DNA from: Alteromonas sp. BMJM2
Lineage (GTDB): Bacteria; Pseudomonadota; Gammaproteobacteria; Enterobacterales; Alteromonadaceae
DNA: 64,000 bases
Assembly: GCF_027257845.1 (NCBI RefSeq)
Contig: NZ_JAPVOT010000012.1
Span: forward strand, 1 to 64,000
Direction: 5' to 3'
The notes under the pieces were generated by a model. The model searched no databases and was not told the origin of the DNA. It was given only the letters and a program-made list of their open reading frames with translations. Made by a program: the position numbers and the translations under genes. Of the stretch, positions 17,288-26,576 are shown piece after piece; within the stretch, counting starts at the first letter, position 1, and the number at the start of each line of letters is the position of its first letter.

Positions 17288-18553
17288 ATGACTAGAAAAG
17301 TAGCAATTGTGGGTACAGGTATCGCAGGTTTAACATGTGCTCACCTTTTAAATAAGAAAAACGACATCACTGTTTATGAAGCAAATGATTATATTGGCGG
17401 CCACACAGCAACAAAGACAATTGTGGACGAAGGTGAAACCCACAACATCGATACCGGTTTTATTGTTTTCAATGATTGGACGTATCCAAACTTTATTAAA
17501 TTGATGACCACCCTTGGCGTAGAGTGTCAGCCTACTGAAATGAGCTTTTCTGTAACCAGCAAAAAAGCCAACCTTGAATATAACGGCAACACAATTAATA
17601 GTCTTTTCGCGCAGCGGAGAAATATTCTTCGGCCTAAATTCTGGCGCATTGTACGAGATATTCTCAAGTTCAATAAAGCCTGTAAGTCAATGGTGGCAGA
17701 AAAGAGAGATACATCAGCCCTTACGCTACAAGACATTATTGACGAGTTAGGATTGAGTGATGATTTCGCTCGTTATTATATTTTGCCAATGTGCGCCGCT
17801 ATTTGGTCGAGCAGCCTTGAGCAAACGCGCCGCTTTCCCCTGACTTTTTTCCTGCAGTTTTTTAACAACCACGGTCTACTCAACATTACCGACAGACCAC
17901 AGTGGTACACCATCGTTGGTGGCTCTAGTCAGTATATTGCTCCGTTAATCGCTCCTTTTGAATCGAAGATAAAGCTGTCTTGTGGTGTAAACAAAGTGAC
18001 TAAAGACGGCGAGCGATGGTCTGTTACCGATGCAAAAGGCGGCGTGGCACATTTTGACGACGTGATATTTGCCTGTCACAGCGATCAAGCATTAGCCATG
18101 CTGGAAAATGCAACGGCCTCACACAAAGATATTTTGGGCAACATACCGTACGGCGAGAATGACGTGGTTATGCACAAAGATATTGGGCAGTTGCCAAAGC
18201 GGAAATTAGCATGGGCTAGCTGGAATTATCGCCTTAAAGAAGACGCTACAGAAGAAATGCGCCCCGCGTCTGTTACTTACGACATGAATATTCTTCAGCG
18301 CCTAACTGCTAAAAACACCTATTCTGTCACGTTGAATAACACGAGCGAAATAGATAGAAGCAAAATTCTTGGGCTATATCGATACTCTCATCCCCAATAC
18401 AGCGCTGACATGGTTAACGCACAACAACGCCGTTCTGAAATTTGTGGCGTTGATAATTTACATTTTTGCGGTGCGTATTGGTACAACGGCTTTCATGAGG
18501 ACGGTGTAGTTAGCGCCTTAGACGTATGTAAGCGTTTCGGTGAGACACTGTGA
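17288..18553 (+). CDS. FAD/NAD(P)-binding amine-oxidase-like protein
   Basis: A 421-residue flavoprotein with an N-terminal dinucleotide fold (VAIVGTGIAGLTCAHLL) and the NAD(P)-binding/amine-oxidase blocks YIGGHTATK and DTGFIVFNDWTYPNF. The C-terminus has the second FAD-binding stretch (HFCGAYWYNGFHEDGVVSAL). Homologues are constant partners of DUF1365 and CFA-like methyltransferases and are thought to act in fatty-acid or furan-lipid modification; the chemistry in this organism is inferred. It ends in a GTGA overlap with the DUF1365 gene. Confidence 0.85.
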   Translation: MTRKVAIVGTGIAGLTCAHLLNKKNDITVYEANDYIGGHTATKTIVDEGETHNIDTGFIVFNDWTYPNFIKLMTTLGVECQPTEMSFSVTSKKANLEYNGNTINSLFAQRRNILRPKFWRIVRDILKFNKACKSMVAEKRDTSALTLQDIIDELGLSDDFARYYILPMCAAIWSSSLEQTRRFPLTFFLQFFNNHGLLNITDRPQWYTIVGGSSQYIAPLIAPFESKIKLSCGVNKVTKDGERWSVTDAKGGVAHFDDVIFACHSDQALAMLENATASHKDILGNIPYGENDVVMHKDIGQLPKRKLAWASWNYRLKEDATEEMRPASVTYDMNILQRLTAKNTYSVTLNNTSEIDRSKILGLYRYSHPQYSADMVNAQQRRSEICGVDNLHFCGAYWYNGFHEDGVVSALDVCKRFGETL

Positions 18554-19305
18554 CGGCAATGCATATAGAAAGTGCAATATACAAAGGCAGTGTTTACCAC
18601 GAACGCTTTAAGCCAACGAAGCACAAATTTGTTTACGACATTTATTTATTCTGGTTGAAGCTAGACGAGTCAGAACTCAACACGTTATCCGAAAATTTAA
18701 CACATTTTTCAATTCGCAATTGGGCGAGAGCGCGGTTTAAACGCAGTGATTACCTAAGCGATGATGGGAAACCTTTAAAAGACGCAGTGCTTGAGAAGAT
18801 GACATCATTAAACGGCGAGACCGCGCTAGATGGCGACGTATTTATGTTGGGACAATTGCGCATGTGGGGGCTGTACTTTAGCCCTGTGAATTTTTACTAT
18901 CTCAGGCAGAGTGACGGCTCTTTTAGCCACATGCTTGCGGAAGTTAGTAATACACCGTGGAATGAAAGGCACTATTATTTAGTCGATTTATCGACACAAG
19001 AAGATACGCCTAAAGCCTTCCATGTTTCGCCATTTAACCCAATGGACATGACCTATCAATGGCGCATAACGCAACCTTCAGATAAGCTATCATTAGTAAT
19101 GGATTGCGTTAGAGCAGACAAAGAATTCTGTGCGGGAATAAATTTAAACAAATTTACTTTAGATAATGCGAATCTAACTAAAGTAATGAGACGTATACCT
19201 AGTATGACAATGAAAACTGTATTGGGAATATATTGGCAAGCACTTATGCTATTTATAAAAAAGACGCCTCTATATACACACCCAGAAAAGAGTCAGGAAA
19301 AATAA
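18550..19305 (+). CDS. DUF1365 family protein
   Basis: A 251-residue protein of the DUF1365 family: N-terminal SAIYKGSVYHERFKPTKHKF, then LFWLKLDE, and FSPVNFYYLRQSDG with NTPWNERHYY in the middle. Biochemical function is not known; it is encoded next to the CFA-type methyltransferase across many proteobacteria. The GTG at 18550 overlaps the preceding stop; an ATG at 18559 is an alternative. The C-terminal helix (YWQALMLFIKKTPLYTHP) is hydrophobic and may touch the membrane. Confidence 0.85.
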   Translation: MTAMHIESAIYKGSVYHERFKPTKHKFVYDIYLFWLKLDESELNTLSENLTHFSIRNWARARFKRSDYLSDDGKPLKDAVLEKMTSLNGETALDGDVFMLGQLRMWGLYFSPVNFYYLRQSDGSFSHMLAEVSNTPWNERHYYLVDLSTQEDTPKAFHVSPFNPMDMTYQWRITQPSDKLSLVMDCVRADKEFCAGINLNKFTLDNANLTKVMRRIPSMTMKTVLGIYWQALMLFIKKTPLYTHPEKSQEK

Positions 19306-19308
19306 AAA

Positions 19309-20568
19309 ATGTCTTTTGGTGAATCTGTATTACTCTCTACATCAGAGGTTTCGTTTGTAGACAAAACCTGTAGAACGCTGTTTCTTAAATGTTTGAAGCA
19401 CCTTCCCCTTGGTAACCTTACTATTCAAGAAAACGGCGACACTATTGCAACGTTTGGCAACGAGCAGGATGAATTATCCGCCGTTGTAAATATTAAAGAT
19501 GTAAAAGCTTATCGCAGCCTTTTGCTTGGTGGCAGTGTTGGTGCCGGCGAAGCCTACATGGATGGTCACTGGGACAGTAACGACGTGACCGCTGTGGTGC
19601 AGGTGTTCGCACGTAACCTGCCCACGCTCGATGAGTGGGAGAATAAATTTAAGTGGCTAACCATGCCCGTGATGAAGTTACAGCACTTTGCACGCCGCAA
19701 CACCACTAGCCAAGCAAAAAAGAATATTGAAGCCCACTACGACTTAGGTAACAAACTCTATACCCGCTTTCTCGATGGTACAATGATGTACTCATCTGCA
19801 GTTTATCCAGATCCAAACGCCTCGTTAAACGAAGCGCAGAATCATAAGCTTAAAACCATATGCGACAAACTTAAGCTTAATGAAAATGACCATCTTTTAG
19901 AGATTGGCACAGGCTGGGGTGGACTAGCAGTATACGCAGCGAAGCATTACGGTTGTAAAGTCACTACTACCACAATATCTGAAGAGCAATATGCGTGGGC
20001 ACAAGAGTGGATAGCGAAGGAGCAGTTGCAAGATAAAATCACACTCCTTAAGAAAGACTATCGGTTATTAGAAGGCAAATACGACAAACTCGTGTCGATT
20101 GAAATGATAGAAGCAGTGGGCCGTTCGTTTTTAGGAAATTTCTTTGAAAAATGCTCTTCGCTGCTAAAAGAAAATGGCCTTATGCTTTTACAGTCAATTA
20201 CCATTGATGATAGGCGCTATGAAAGTTATTCGAACAGCGTAGACTTTATTCAGAAATACATTTTCCCAGGTGGCTTTTTACCTTCTCAGTATCAACTGAA
20301 TGCCCATCTTAAAAAGCATTCCGACATGATGATCAGAGATTTGCACGATATCGGTATCGATTATGCAAAAACATTGAATCACTGGTATGAAGCATTTATA
20401 GCGGCAAAAGACGACCTACTGCAAGACGGATATGATGAACGTTTTGTTCGCATGTGGACCTACTATCTCAAGTATTGCGAAGGCGGCTTTCTTGAGAGAA
20501 CTATTAGTACGGTACAGCTTGTTATTTCAAAGCCTCAATACAGAGACTTATTGGCCCGCGGAAATTAA
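19309..20568 (+). CDS. cfa: Cyclopropane-fatty-acid-synthase-like SAM methyltransferase
   Basis: A 419-residue methyltransferase of the CFA synthase family, which adds a SAM-derived methylene or methyl group to unsaturated phospholipid acyl chains. The N-terminal substrate part has GEAYMDGHW. The catalytic part has AHYDLGNKLYTRFLDGTMMY, the SAM motif LLEIGTGWGG, VTTTTISEEQ, and SIEMIEAVG with the conserved Glu. Last of five genes; a terminator follows 43 bp later. In Rhodobacter the equivalent gene belongs to the RpoE/ChrR singlet-oxygen regulon and contributes to furan fatty acid formation, so regulation by the ECF factor at 14.4 kb is the natural inference. Confidence 0.88.
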   Translation: MSFGESVLLSTSEVSFVDKTCRTLFLKCLKHLPLGNLTIQENGDTIATFGNEQDELSAVVNIKDVKAYRSLLLGGSVGAGEAYMDGHWDSNDVTAVVQVFARNLPTLDEWENKFKWLTMPVMKLQHFARRNTTSQAKKNIEAHYDLGNKLYTRFLDGTMMYSSAVYPDPNASLNEAQNHKLKTICDKLKLNENDHLLEIGTGWGGLAVYAAKHYGCKVTTTTISEEQYAWAQEWIAKEQLQDKITLLKKDYRLLEGKYDKLVSIEMIEAVGRSFLGNFFEKCSSLLKENGLMLLQSITIDDRRYESYSNSVDFIQKYIFPGGFLPSQYQLNAHLKKHSDMMIRDLHDIGIDYAKTLNHWYEAFIAAKDDLLQDGYDERFVRMWTYYLKYCEGGFLERTISTVQLVISKPQYRDLLARGN

Positions 20569-20610
20569 TTAAAATTAGAGTGAGGCCGAATTTACAGGCC
20601 TGGCAAACAA

Positions 20611-20637
20611 AAAACGACGCAATTGCGTCGTTTTTTT
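20611..20637. terminator. Intrinsic terminator after cfa
   Basis: AAAACGACGC (20611-20620) pairs perfectly with GCGTCGTTTT (20625-20634) around AATT, followed by T residues. The A-run on the left lets it serve convergent pomB transcripts too. Confidence 0.88.
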
Positions 20638-20674
20638 GTCTTTTTCTCAACGGATTTTTTCTGACTTTTACCAT

Positions 20675-20716
20675 CTGGCCTTTATCACCTGGCTTATATC
20701 AACTGGCTTTTATCGA
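20675..20716. repeat. Tandem repeat, three 14-bp units (CTGGCYTTTATCAM type)
   Basis: Three consecutive 14-bp units at 20675, 20689 and 20703, each CTGGC(T/C)TWTATCRA-like with 2-3 differences. They sit 38 bp beyond the cfa terminator in non-coding DNA between convergent cfa and pomB. Confidence 0.75.
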
Positions 20717-20758
20717 TTGAACAATCAAACGGTGAGTATCAGTCTTATTTGGCAGTCT

Positions 20759-20797
20759 TAATTGAAAGGCCTAATTGAAAGGCTCAATTGAAAAGCT
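20759..20797. repeat. Tandem repeat, three 13-bp units (TAATTGAAAGGCC type)
   Basis: Three consecutive 13-bp units at 20759, 20772 and 20785 (TAATTGAAAGGCC, TAATTGAAAGGCT, CAATTGAAAAGCT). A second array in the same cfa-pomB gap, unrelated in sequence to the first. Confidence 0.75.
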
Positions 20798-20828
20798 TAT
20801 TTGAGAGCCTTCTCTGTCATCAGTCACC

Positions 20829-21758
20829 CTAGTCATCGATGACGGAGATAGGTTTTGAAATCATAGGCTCGCCTTGGTTTATATTAATCTCAACCCGTCT
20901 ATTTCTTGCCCTATCGGATGCTGATGTGGCATTTTCCACAATAGGATTGGTATCGGCCATCCCTACTACCGACATGCGGCTTTCGTCGAAGCCAGGCGCA
21001 GTTCGCATGGCCTCAGCAACTGCAACGGCTCGCTGAGCAGACAGGTCCCAATTGGAGCGATAGAGCTCGTTAGCAATATGCTGGCCGTCGCTGTGACCCG
21101 ATATGGCTATTTCCCCTGGCACGTCAGCTAACAATGCACCAATCTTACGAATAACCGGCTGAAACTGTGGCTGTAAAAACGCAGAGCCCGCTGAAAATGA
21201 ACCGTTTTCACGTATACGAATGGTAAGCTGTTGACCTAACGACTCCATTTCAACAGAACCGTCGAGAATTTGTTTTTGAAGCTGCTGGGCCACTTTTTTC
21301 ATTAACTCAGCCGTTTGAGACTCCTCTGAGCTTTGCGATGCAGAGGAGGACGAGTCTGTTGCAGTTTGCTGCGCTTGGCCGCCTCGTTGCTCGCCGCGTT
21401 GTTTCTGCCTGCCTCCAGCGGAATCTTCATCACCCGCTTGAAACTCCAACATCTGCTGCGTCATTTCGATGGTTTGCTGCTGAATGGTTTCGATTGGCGT
21501 AGGATCTGGCTTTCCCGGTCTAAATTCCATCGCAATAACGCTGGTGCCTTTTGGAATATCTTTCACTTCTATCTTGTTTTGCACACCAAACGCAAAACTC
21601 ATAGAGCCTGCTATTTGCTTAAACTTAAGAACATCCATTTCTGAAAATGAAAGAAGCAGTACAAAGAAGCACATCAGCAACGACATTAAATCGGCAAATG
21701 TCCCCATCCACGCTGGGAGGCCTTCGGGTGGGCACTTAGGACATTCTTCTTCAGCCAT
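20829..21758 (-). CDS. pomB: Sodium-driven flagellar motor stator protein PomB (MotB family)
   Basis: Peptidoglycan-anchoring half of the flagellar stator. The short cytoplasmic N-terminus is cysteine-bearing; the single transmembrane helix (about 20-40) contains the ion-binding Asp23 in TFADLMSLLMCFFVLLLSF. A Gln/Ser-rich periplasmic linker lies at about 105-155. The OmpA-like domain follows from about 185 (ISGHSDGQ, SNWDLSAQRAVAVAEAM, RARNRRVEI). The sequence is close to Vibrio PomB, and its partner is unmistakably PomA, so sodium coupling is expected. It overlaps pomA by one base. Confidence 0.92.
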   Translation of the reverse strand: MAEEECPKCPPEGLPAWMGTFADLMSLLMCFFVLLLSFSEMDVLKFKQIAGSMSFAFGVQNKIEVKDIPKGTSVIAMEFRPGKPDPTPIETIQQQTIEMTQQMLEFQAGDEDSAGGRQKQRGEQRGGQAQQTATDSSSSASQSSEESQTAELMKKVAQQLQKQILDGSVEMESLGQQLTIRIRENGSFSAGSAFLQPQFQPVIRKIGALLADVPGEIAISGHSDGQHIANELYRSNWDLSAQRAVAVAEAMRTAPGFDESRMSVVGMADTNPIVENATSASDRARNRRVEININQGEPMISKPISVIDD

Positions 21759-22519
21759 TACTCTTCCTCACCTGTGCTGCGCTTACTCGCCGCTAGGTAA
21801 TTTTTCAAGATGCCATCGATAACGCGAGGGTTTTGGCCATCGGCTATACCCACAATACCGTCTAAAATAAGGCTTTGATTCAGCTTTTCTTCAAGTGCCC
21901 GGTTAGATAACTTAACCGCGATAGGTAAACATATAATGTTGGCAAAGAAGGCACCGTAGAGAGTGGTAAGTAGTGCAACCGCCATGGCCGGGCCGATTGA
22001 TTTAGGGTCGTCCATGTTAGAGAGCATGGCTACCAAACCAATGAGCGTTCCAATCATTCCCATAGCAGGTGCAACGTCCCCCATACCTTTAAAGATAGTT
22101 GCGCCAAACTCATGCCGGTCTGTTGTCATCTTGATGTCTTTTGATAGCGTTTCTCTTACTACCTCTATGTCGTGACCGTCAACGAGCATGTCGACGCCTT
22201 TTTGCATAAATTCGTTGCTTATTTCTGCCTCTTCTAGTGCTAAAAAGCCACCTTTACGAGCTGCATCAGCCATTTCTACAATCTTCTCGATAAGCTCTTC
22301 TGGCGTATCGATTTTAAACATAAAGGCTTTACCAGCAACCTTACCTGCACCAAAGAACTGACCCAACGTAAATTGGGATAAAACAACAAATAAGCTCCCA
22401 CCGAATACGATAAGCAATGAGGGTACGTTGATAAACATACTCATGGTACCGCCCATCAACATCGCCATTACGATAAAGCCGATGGCTCCCAACATGCCTA
22501 TTACGGTTGCTAAATCCAC
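21758..22519 (-). CDS. pomA: Sodium-driven flagellar motor stator protein PomA (MotA family)
   Basis: Ion-channel half of the stator that pushes on FliG. The 253-residue protein has four hydrophobic helices and the signature GDVAPAMGMIGTLIGLVAML, with PSLLIVFGGSLFVVL near the N-terminus and a C-terminal QNPRVIDGILKNYL. It matches the Vibrio PomA pattern closely (MDLAT start; GGFLALEEAEI). The start is GTG at 22519, preceded by AGGAAGAG. The pair pomAB is divergent from xseB-ispA-dxs, an arrangement also found in Vibrio. Confidence 0.94.
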   Translation of the reverse strand: MDLATVIGMLGAIGFIVMAMLMGGTMSMFINVPSLLIVFGGSLFVVLSQFTLGQFFGAGKVAGKAFMFKIDTPEELIEKIVEMADAARKGGFLALEEAEISNEFMQKGVDMLVDGHDIEVVRETLSKDIKMTTDRHEFGATIFKGMGDVAPAMGMIGTLIGLVAMLSNMDDPKSIGPAMAVALLTTLYGAFFANIICLPIAVKLSNRALEEKLNQSLILDGIVGIADGQNPRVIDGILKNYLAASKRSTGEEE

Positions 22520-22891
22520 TCACTCTTCCTCTTAATATGCAGCTAGTACTAGTGATATACATTGATTCTATCGGCAAAGTATAGAAAATCTATAACAACA
22601 TTGTTGAAAAATATCACAAATATCTGCCGTGTTTTACGTAATAGTAAATTTTTAATGGCGTTGATGATAGCAATCGGTATCCAGGTCGCGAATAGTATGT
22701 ATAGCCTGATTTCATCTTGTGTAGCGTCAGTATGAACTCGTAAAATCATAGAATAGCGCTAAATTAACTATTCTTTACTGCTCCTCGAATATTCGGTTAG
22801 ATGTTCGATATTGGGACAAACCATTTGACCCACCTGCAACCGTCCGTTAATGTGCGCCCTATGGTAATTTTGCCCATTATCGAGCACTTTT
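22520..22891. other. Divergent intergenic region pomA / xseB
   Basis: A 372-bp AT-rich gap holding the promoters of pomAB (minus) and xseB-ispA-dxs (plus). The short minus-strand frames here (22549-22749 and part of 22768-23082) have no ribosome binding site or recognisable domain. No repeat or hairpin stands out. Confidence 0.45.
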
Positions 22892-23134
22892 ATGACAAAA
22901 AAAACGGATACCGCAACGTTTGAAGAAACCCTTGCTGAATTGGAATCGATCGTCGATGAAATGGAAAACGGTGATTTGCCGCTCAATAAAGCACTAGAAA
23001 AGTTTGAGCGCGGTATAGCACTCTCTAGACAAGGCCAAAAATCCCTTGAAAATGCTGAGCAAAAAGTACAAATTCTGCTCAACGAACAAGGCCAAGAAAC
23101 ACTACAATCGCTTCCTGAGAGTGAGCATCCCTAA
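22892..23134 (+). CDS. xseB: Exodeoxyribonuclease VII small subunit
   Basis: Small subunit of ExoVII, which degrades single-stranded DNA to oligonucleotides with XseA. The 80-residue protein has the family blocks FEETLAELESIVDEMENGDL and LEKFERGIALSR, forming two helices. It heads the conserved xseB-ispA-dxs operon. No strong ribosome binding site is seen (GAG seven bases before ATG). Confidence 0.94.
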   Translation: MTKKTDTATFEETLAELESIVDEMENGDLPLNKALEKFERGIALSRQGQKSLENAEQKVQILLNEQGQETLQSLPESEHP

Positions 23135-23164
23135 CCTGCACACTTTTTAACTACAGGTAATTTA

Positions 23165-24055
23165 ATGAACTTCTCTGCTCTTCATCAGCAAGTTAAGCAG
23201 CAAACTGATGCGTCTTTATTGCAGCTAATCGAAGAACTCCCCGATTATGCCCCCCAACTGAAGGCCGCCATGCGCCATGCCCTTCTGGCAGGCGGCAAGC
23301 GCATGCGTCCACTGCTCGTGCATGTGGTAGGCAACACTCTTGATGTACCACAGAAAGATCAAATAGCCATCAGCATGGCGATAGAGTGCGTACACGCCTA
23401 TTCACTGGTACACGATGATTTGCCCGCCATGGACGATGACGACTTGCGACGCGGCATGCCTACTTGTCATATTGCATTTGACGAGGCAACAGCCATTCTT
23501 GCAGGCGACGCACTTCAGACACTTGGCTTTAGTATACTCGCCGACGCTGAGCTTAGCGATTTTGGAGATACTAAGCGTGCAAAACTGCTTAGCATACTTG
23601 CAAAATGTGCGGGCTATCACGGTATGTGCGGTGGCCAAGCCATCGATTTAGCAAGCACTGGGCAAACTATAGACATTGATGCATTAAACATGTTGCACAG
23701 GCTAAAAACCGGTGCCCTACTTCGTGCTTGCGTTGAGATGATTACCACCGTTTGCGACCGTTTAGATGAACAATCCAAAGCCGATCTGCTGCTGTTCGCC
23801 AGTAATATTGGCCTAGCATTTCAAGTCCAAGACGATATTTTGGACGTAGAAGGTAATGATGAAACTTTAGGGAAACCGGCAGGCTCCGATGAAGCTCAGG
23901 GAAAAAACACCTTCCCTGCTAAGCTTGGACTGGAAGGTGCAAAAGAGGAATTGGCCGTGCTGCATCAAAAGGCACTACAACCCTTAACCCGATTACCTTA
24001 CAATACAGACAGTTTAATTGCGTTTAGCGAGCTTTTGGTAAAACGTAACCACTAG
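23165..24055 (+). CDS. ispA: Geranyltranstransferase / farnesyl diphosphate synthase
   Basis: Condenses isopentenyl diphosphate with DMAPP and GPP to give farnesyl diphosphate. The first Asp-rich motif is in [16 protein letters not shown] (about 82-97) and the second in [12 protein letters not shown] (about 220-231). GGKRMRPLL near residue 44 and the 296-residue length match E. coli IspA (299). AGGT before the ATG supports the start. Middle gene of xseB-ispA-dxs. Confidence 0.95.
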   Translation: MNFSALHQQVKQQTDASLLQLIEELPDYAPQLKAAMRHALLAGGKRMRPLLVHVVGNTLDVPQKDQIAISMAIECVHAYSLVHDDLPAMDDDDLRRGMPTCHIAFDEATAILAGDALQTLGFSILADAELSDFGDTKRAKLLSILAKCAGYHGMCGGQAIDLASTGQTIDIDALNMLHRLKTGALLRACVEMITTVCDRLDEQSKADLLLFASNIGLAFQVQDDILDVEGNDETLGKPAGSDEAQGKNTFPAKLGLEGAKEELAVLHQKALQPLTRLPYNTDSLIAFSELLVKRNH

Positions 24056-24087
24056 CCACGCGCCATGTTGAAAAAGATAATAAATTA

Positions 24088-25968
24088 ATGAGTTTAGACC
24101 TCCAACATTACCCCACGCTTGCCCTTGCGCAGACGCCGGACAAATTAAGGCAGTTACCTCAAGAGAAACTGCGCGAACTTGCCGATGAACTTCGCGAGTA
24201 CCTTCTGACTTGTGTAAGCCAAAGCAGCGGACATTTTGCTTCCGGCTTGGGCACTGTCGAACTAACCGTGGCCCTTCATTATATTTATAATACGCCATTC
24301 GACCGTTTAATTTGGGATGTAGGCCACCAAGCTTATCCCCACAAAATAATAACCGGTCGCGCAGATCGTATGTCAACAATTAGACAAAAAGACGGTCTCC
24401 ATCCTTTTCCTTGGCCAAGTGAAAGCGATTACGACACCTTTGCAGTTGGACATTCTTCTACATCAATCAGTGCAGCTTTAGGCATGGCTGTCGCTGCAGA
24501 GAAAGAAGCGAAGGGTAGAAAAGTGGTATCGGTAATTGGCGACGGCGCCATGACCGCAGGTATGGCGTTTGAAGCGCTTAATCATGCGGGCGATATAAAG
24601 AAAGACATGGTTGTTATCCTCAATGATAACGAGATGTCTATTTCTGAGAATGTAGGTGCACTTAACAGCCACCTAGCGCGCTTATTAACAGGTAGCCTAT
24701 TTAATTCTATACGCGACGGCGGAAAGAAGCTATTAAGCAATGTCCCACCCATTAAAGAGTTTGCCAGCAGAGCTGAAGAGCATTTAAAGGGAATGGTGGT
24801 TCCGGGCACAATCTTTGAAGAGCTTGGCTTTAACTACATTGGTCCCATAGATGGGCACGATGTAAACGCAGTGGTCGATACCTTGCGCAACATGCGTAAA
24901 TTTGAAGGCCCACAGCTGCTTCACGTGGTAACCAAAAAAGGGAAAGGCTACGCGGTTGCCGAAGAAGATCCCATTAAATTCCATGCGGTGCCCAAGTTTA
25001 ACCCTGCCGATAACGCGTTGCCAAAAGCAAAAGCAAGTGCGCCCACCTACTCCGCGATATTTGGCGAGTGGCTGTGTGATATGGCGGCCAAAGATCCTAA
25101 ACTCATGGCGGTAACGCCAGCTATGCGTGAAGGCTCGGGGATGGTGGCATTTTCTCAGCAATATCCCAAGCAATACTTTGACGTTGCCATTGCAGAACAG
25201 CACGCCGTGACCTTTGGTGCAGGTTTAGCCAAAGAGGGCCTCAATGCAGTTGTGGCTATTTACTCTACGTTTCTTCAGCGAGCTTACGACCAGCTAATTC
25301 ACGATGTAGCCATACAGAATTTACCGGTACTGTTTGCGATAGATAGAGCGGGCATTGTAGGAGCTGACGGGCCTACTCATCAGGGCGCGTTTGATATCGC
25401 CTTTTTACGCTGTATACCAAATTTAATTGTAATGGCCCCTTCAGACGAAAATGAATGCCGCCAAATGTTGTACACAGGGCACTTAGCTAACCAACCAGTT
25501 GCCGTACGCTACCCTCGTGGCTCAGGCATGGGCGTAACGCCCGACAAAGCCATGACAGCACTAGAGATAGGAAAGTCACGCACTTGTCGAGAGAGTAAGG
25601 CCAAGGAAACCCAGCGCATCGCCATTCTTAACTTTGGCTGCTTGCTCCCAAATGCACTTGAAGCGGCAGAGGCCATCGATGCGACTGTTATAGATATGCG
25701 CTTTATCAAGCCCCTAGATGGCGATGCTGTTTTAAAGGCTGCACAAGAGCATGATGTACTGCTTACACTCGAAGACGGTTGTATCATGGGCGGTGCTGGT
25801 AGCGCTGTACTCGAACACCTTCAGCAGCACGGTGTAATGAAGCGAGTCAAGATGCTTGGTCTCCCTGACAGCTTCATTTTGCAAGGTACTCAGCAAGAAA
25901 TGTACGAAGAGCACGGAATGGATGCGAATGGCATTGTAGCTAGCGCTACCCAGTTATTGTCTCAGTAA
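24088..25968 (+). CDS. dxs: 1-deoxy-D-xylulose-5-phosphate synthase
   Basis: First enzyme of the MEP isoprenoid pathway, also feeding thiamine and pyridoxal synthesis; thiamine-diphosphate and Mg dependent. The 626-residue length is typical. Visible motifs are [16 protein letters not shown], the ThDP/Mg site [18 protein letters not shown] to [12 protein letters not shown], the Glu of [14 protein letters not shown], and [15 protein letters not shown]. Last gene of its operon, followed by a bidirectional terminator. ThiL, another thiamine gene, is encoded convergently next door. Confidence 0.97.
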   Translation: MSLDLQHYPTLALAQTPDKLRQLPQEKLRELADELREYLLTCVSQSSGHFASGLGTVELTVALHYIYNTPFDRLIWDVGHQAYPHKIITGRADRMSTIRQKDGLHPFPWPSESDYDTFAVGHSSTSISAALGMAVAAEKEAKGRKVVSVIGDGAMTAGMAFEALNHAGDIKKDMVVILNDNEMSISENVGALNSHLARLLTGSLFNSIRDGGKKLLSNVPPIKEFASRAEEHLKGMVVPGTIFEELGFNYIGPIDGHDVNAVVDTLRNMRKFEGPQLLHVVTKKGKGYAVAEEDPIKFHAVPKFNPADNALPKAKASAPTYSAIFGEWLCDMAAKDPKLMAVTPAMREGSGMVAFSQQYPKQYFDVAIAEQHAVTFGAGLAKEGLNAVVAIYSTFLQRAYDQLIHDVAIQNLPVLFAIDRAGIVGADGPTHQGAFDIAFLRCIPNLIVMAPSDENECRQMLYTGHLANQPVAVRYPRGSGMGVTPDKAMTALEIGKSRTCRESKAKETQRIAILNFGCLLPNALEAAEAIDATVIDMRFIKPLDGDAVLKAAQEHDVLLTLEDGCIMGGAGSAVLEHLQQHGVMKRVKMLGLPDSFILQGTQQEMYEEHGMDANGIVASATQLLSQ

Positions 25969-25981
25969 TTGAGAACAGATT

Positions 25982-26009
25982 AAAAAGCCCGCGATAATGC
26001 GGGCTTTTT
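25982..26009. terminator. Bidirectional intrinsic terminator between dxs and pgpA
   Basis: AAAAAGCCCGC (25982-25992) pairs with GCGGGCTTTTT (25999-26009) around a 6-base loop, with A- and T-runs on opposite sides. Confidence 0.9.
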
Positions 26010-26061
26010 AATGCGTCTCGTTAACTAGCGATTGTCAGACCTTAACAAAACATATGATCTA

Positions 26062-26562
26062 TCAAAGCAGTGTGAGTATAGCAGGATAAACGGTGACACA
26101 AATATGCAAGCAGACGCATGCCATTGCACCAGCAAGCAGGTCATCAAGCATTATTCCCGTACCGCCATGTAATCGTTTATCGATAACACCAATAGGCCAA
26201 GGCTTAAGAATATCGAATAGTCTAAATAACACAAACCCCAAGACGAGTGTTGATGCCGTTAGCGGTAAAAATAAAAACGTAACAAACATGCCTGCAATTT
26301 CGTCCCACACGATAGAGCCGTGGTCGTGTACCTGCATATCATCAGCAGTTTTACCGCACAAATAAATGCCCACGACTGAAGCAATAAGCGTAATGGCAAT
26401 AAAGGAAGGAGTAGATAGGCTCATACACAACAAAAGCAGTGGGATAGCGGCGAGGGAGCCAAAGGTTCCCGGCATAACGGGTACCAAACCACTGCCAAAC
26501 CCAAGCGCTAAGAAGTGCACTGGGTTTTTCATACTTACTCTAGCGCGAAACTCAGCCTGCAT
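26062..26562 (-). CDS. pgpA: Phosphatidylglycerophosphatase A
   Basis: Dephosphorylates phosphatidylglycerol phosphate to phosphatidylglycerol in the inner membrane. The 166-residue protein has the family start NPVHFLALGFGSGLVPVMPG followed by GSLAAIP, several transmembrane segments, the acidic motif VWDEIAGMFV and a C-terminal DDLLAGAMA. An internal ATG at 26532, preceded by AGAG, is an alternative start. It follows thiL by 14 bp, the standard nusB-thiL-pgpA order. Confidence 0.93.
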   Translation of the reverse strand: MQAEFRARVSMKNPVHFLALGFGSGLVPVMPGTFGSLAAIPLLLLCMSLSTPSFIAITLIASVVGIYLCGKTADDMQVHDHGSIVWDEIAGMFVTFLFLPLTASTLVLGFVLFRLFDILKPWPIGVIDKRLHGGTGIMLDDLLAGAMACVCLHICVTVYPAILTLL

Positions 26563-26576
26563 GTTAAATGTCCATA

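Noticed and set aside
22549..22749. 66-residue minus-strand frame upstream of pomA
   Set aside because: AT-rich, no ribosome binding site, no recognisable features, and inside the divergent promoter region.
24784..25203. 139-residue minus-strand frame inside dxs
   Set aside because: Antisense shadow of a strongly conserved gene, with no motif of its own.
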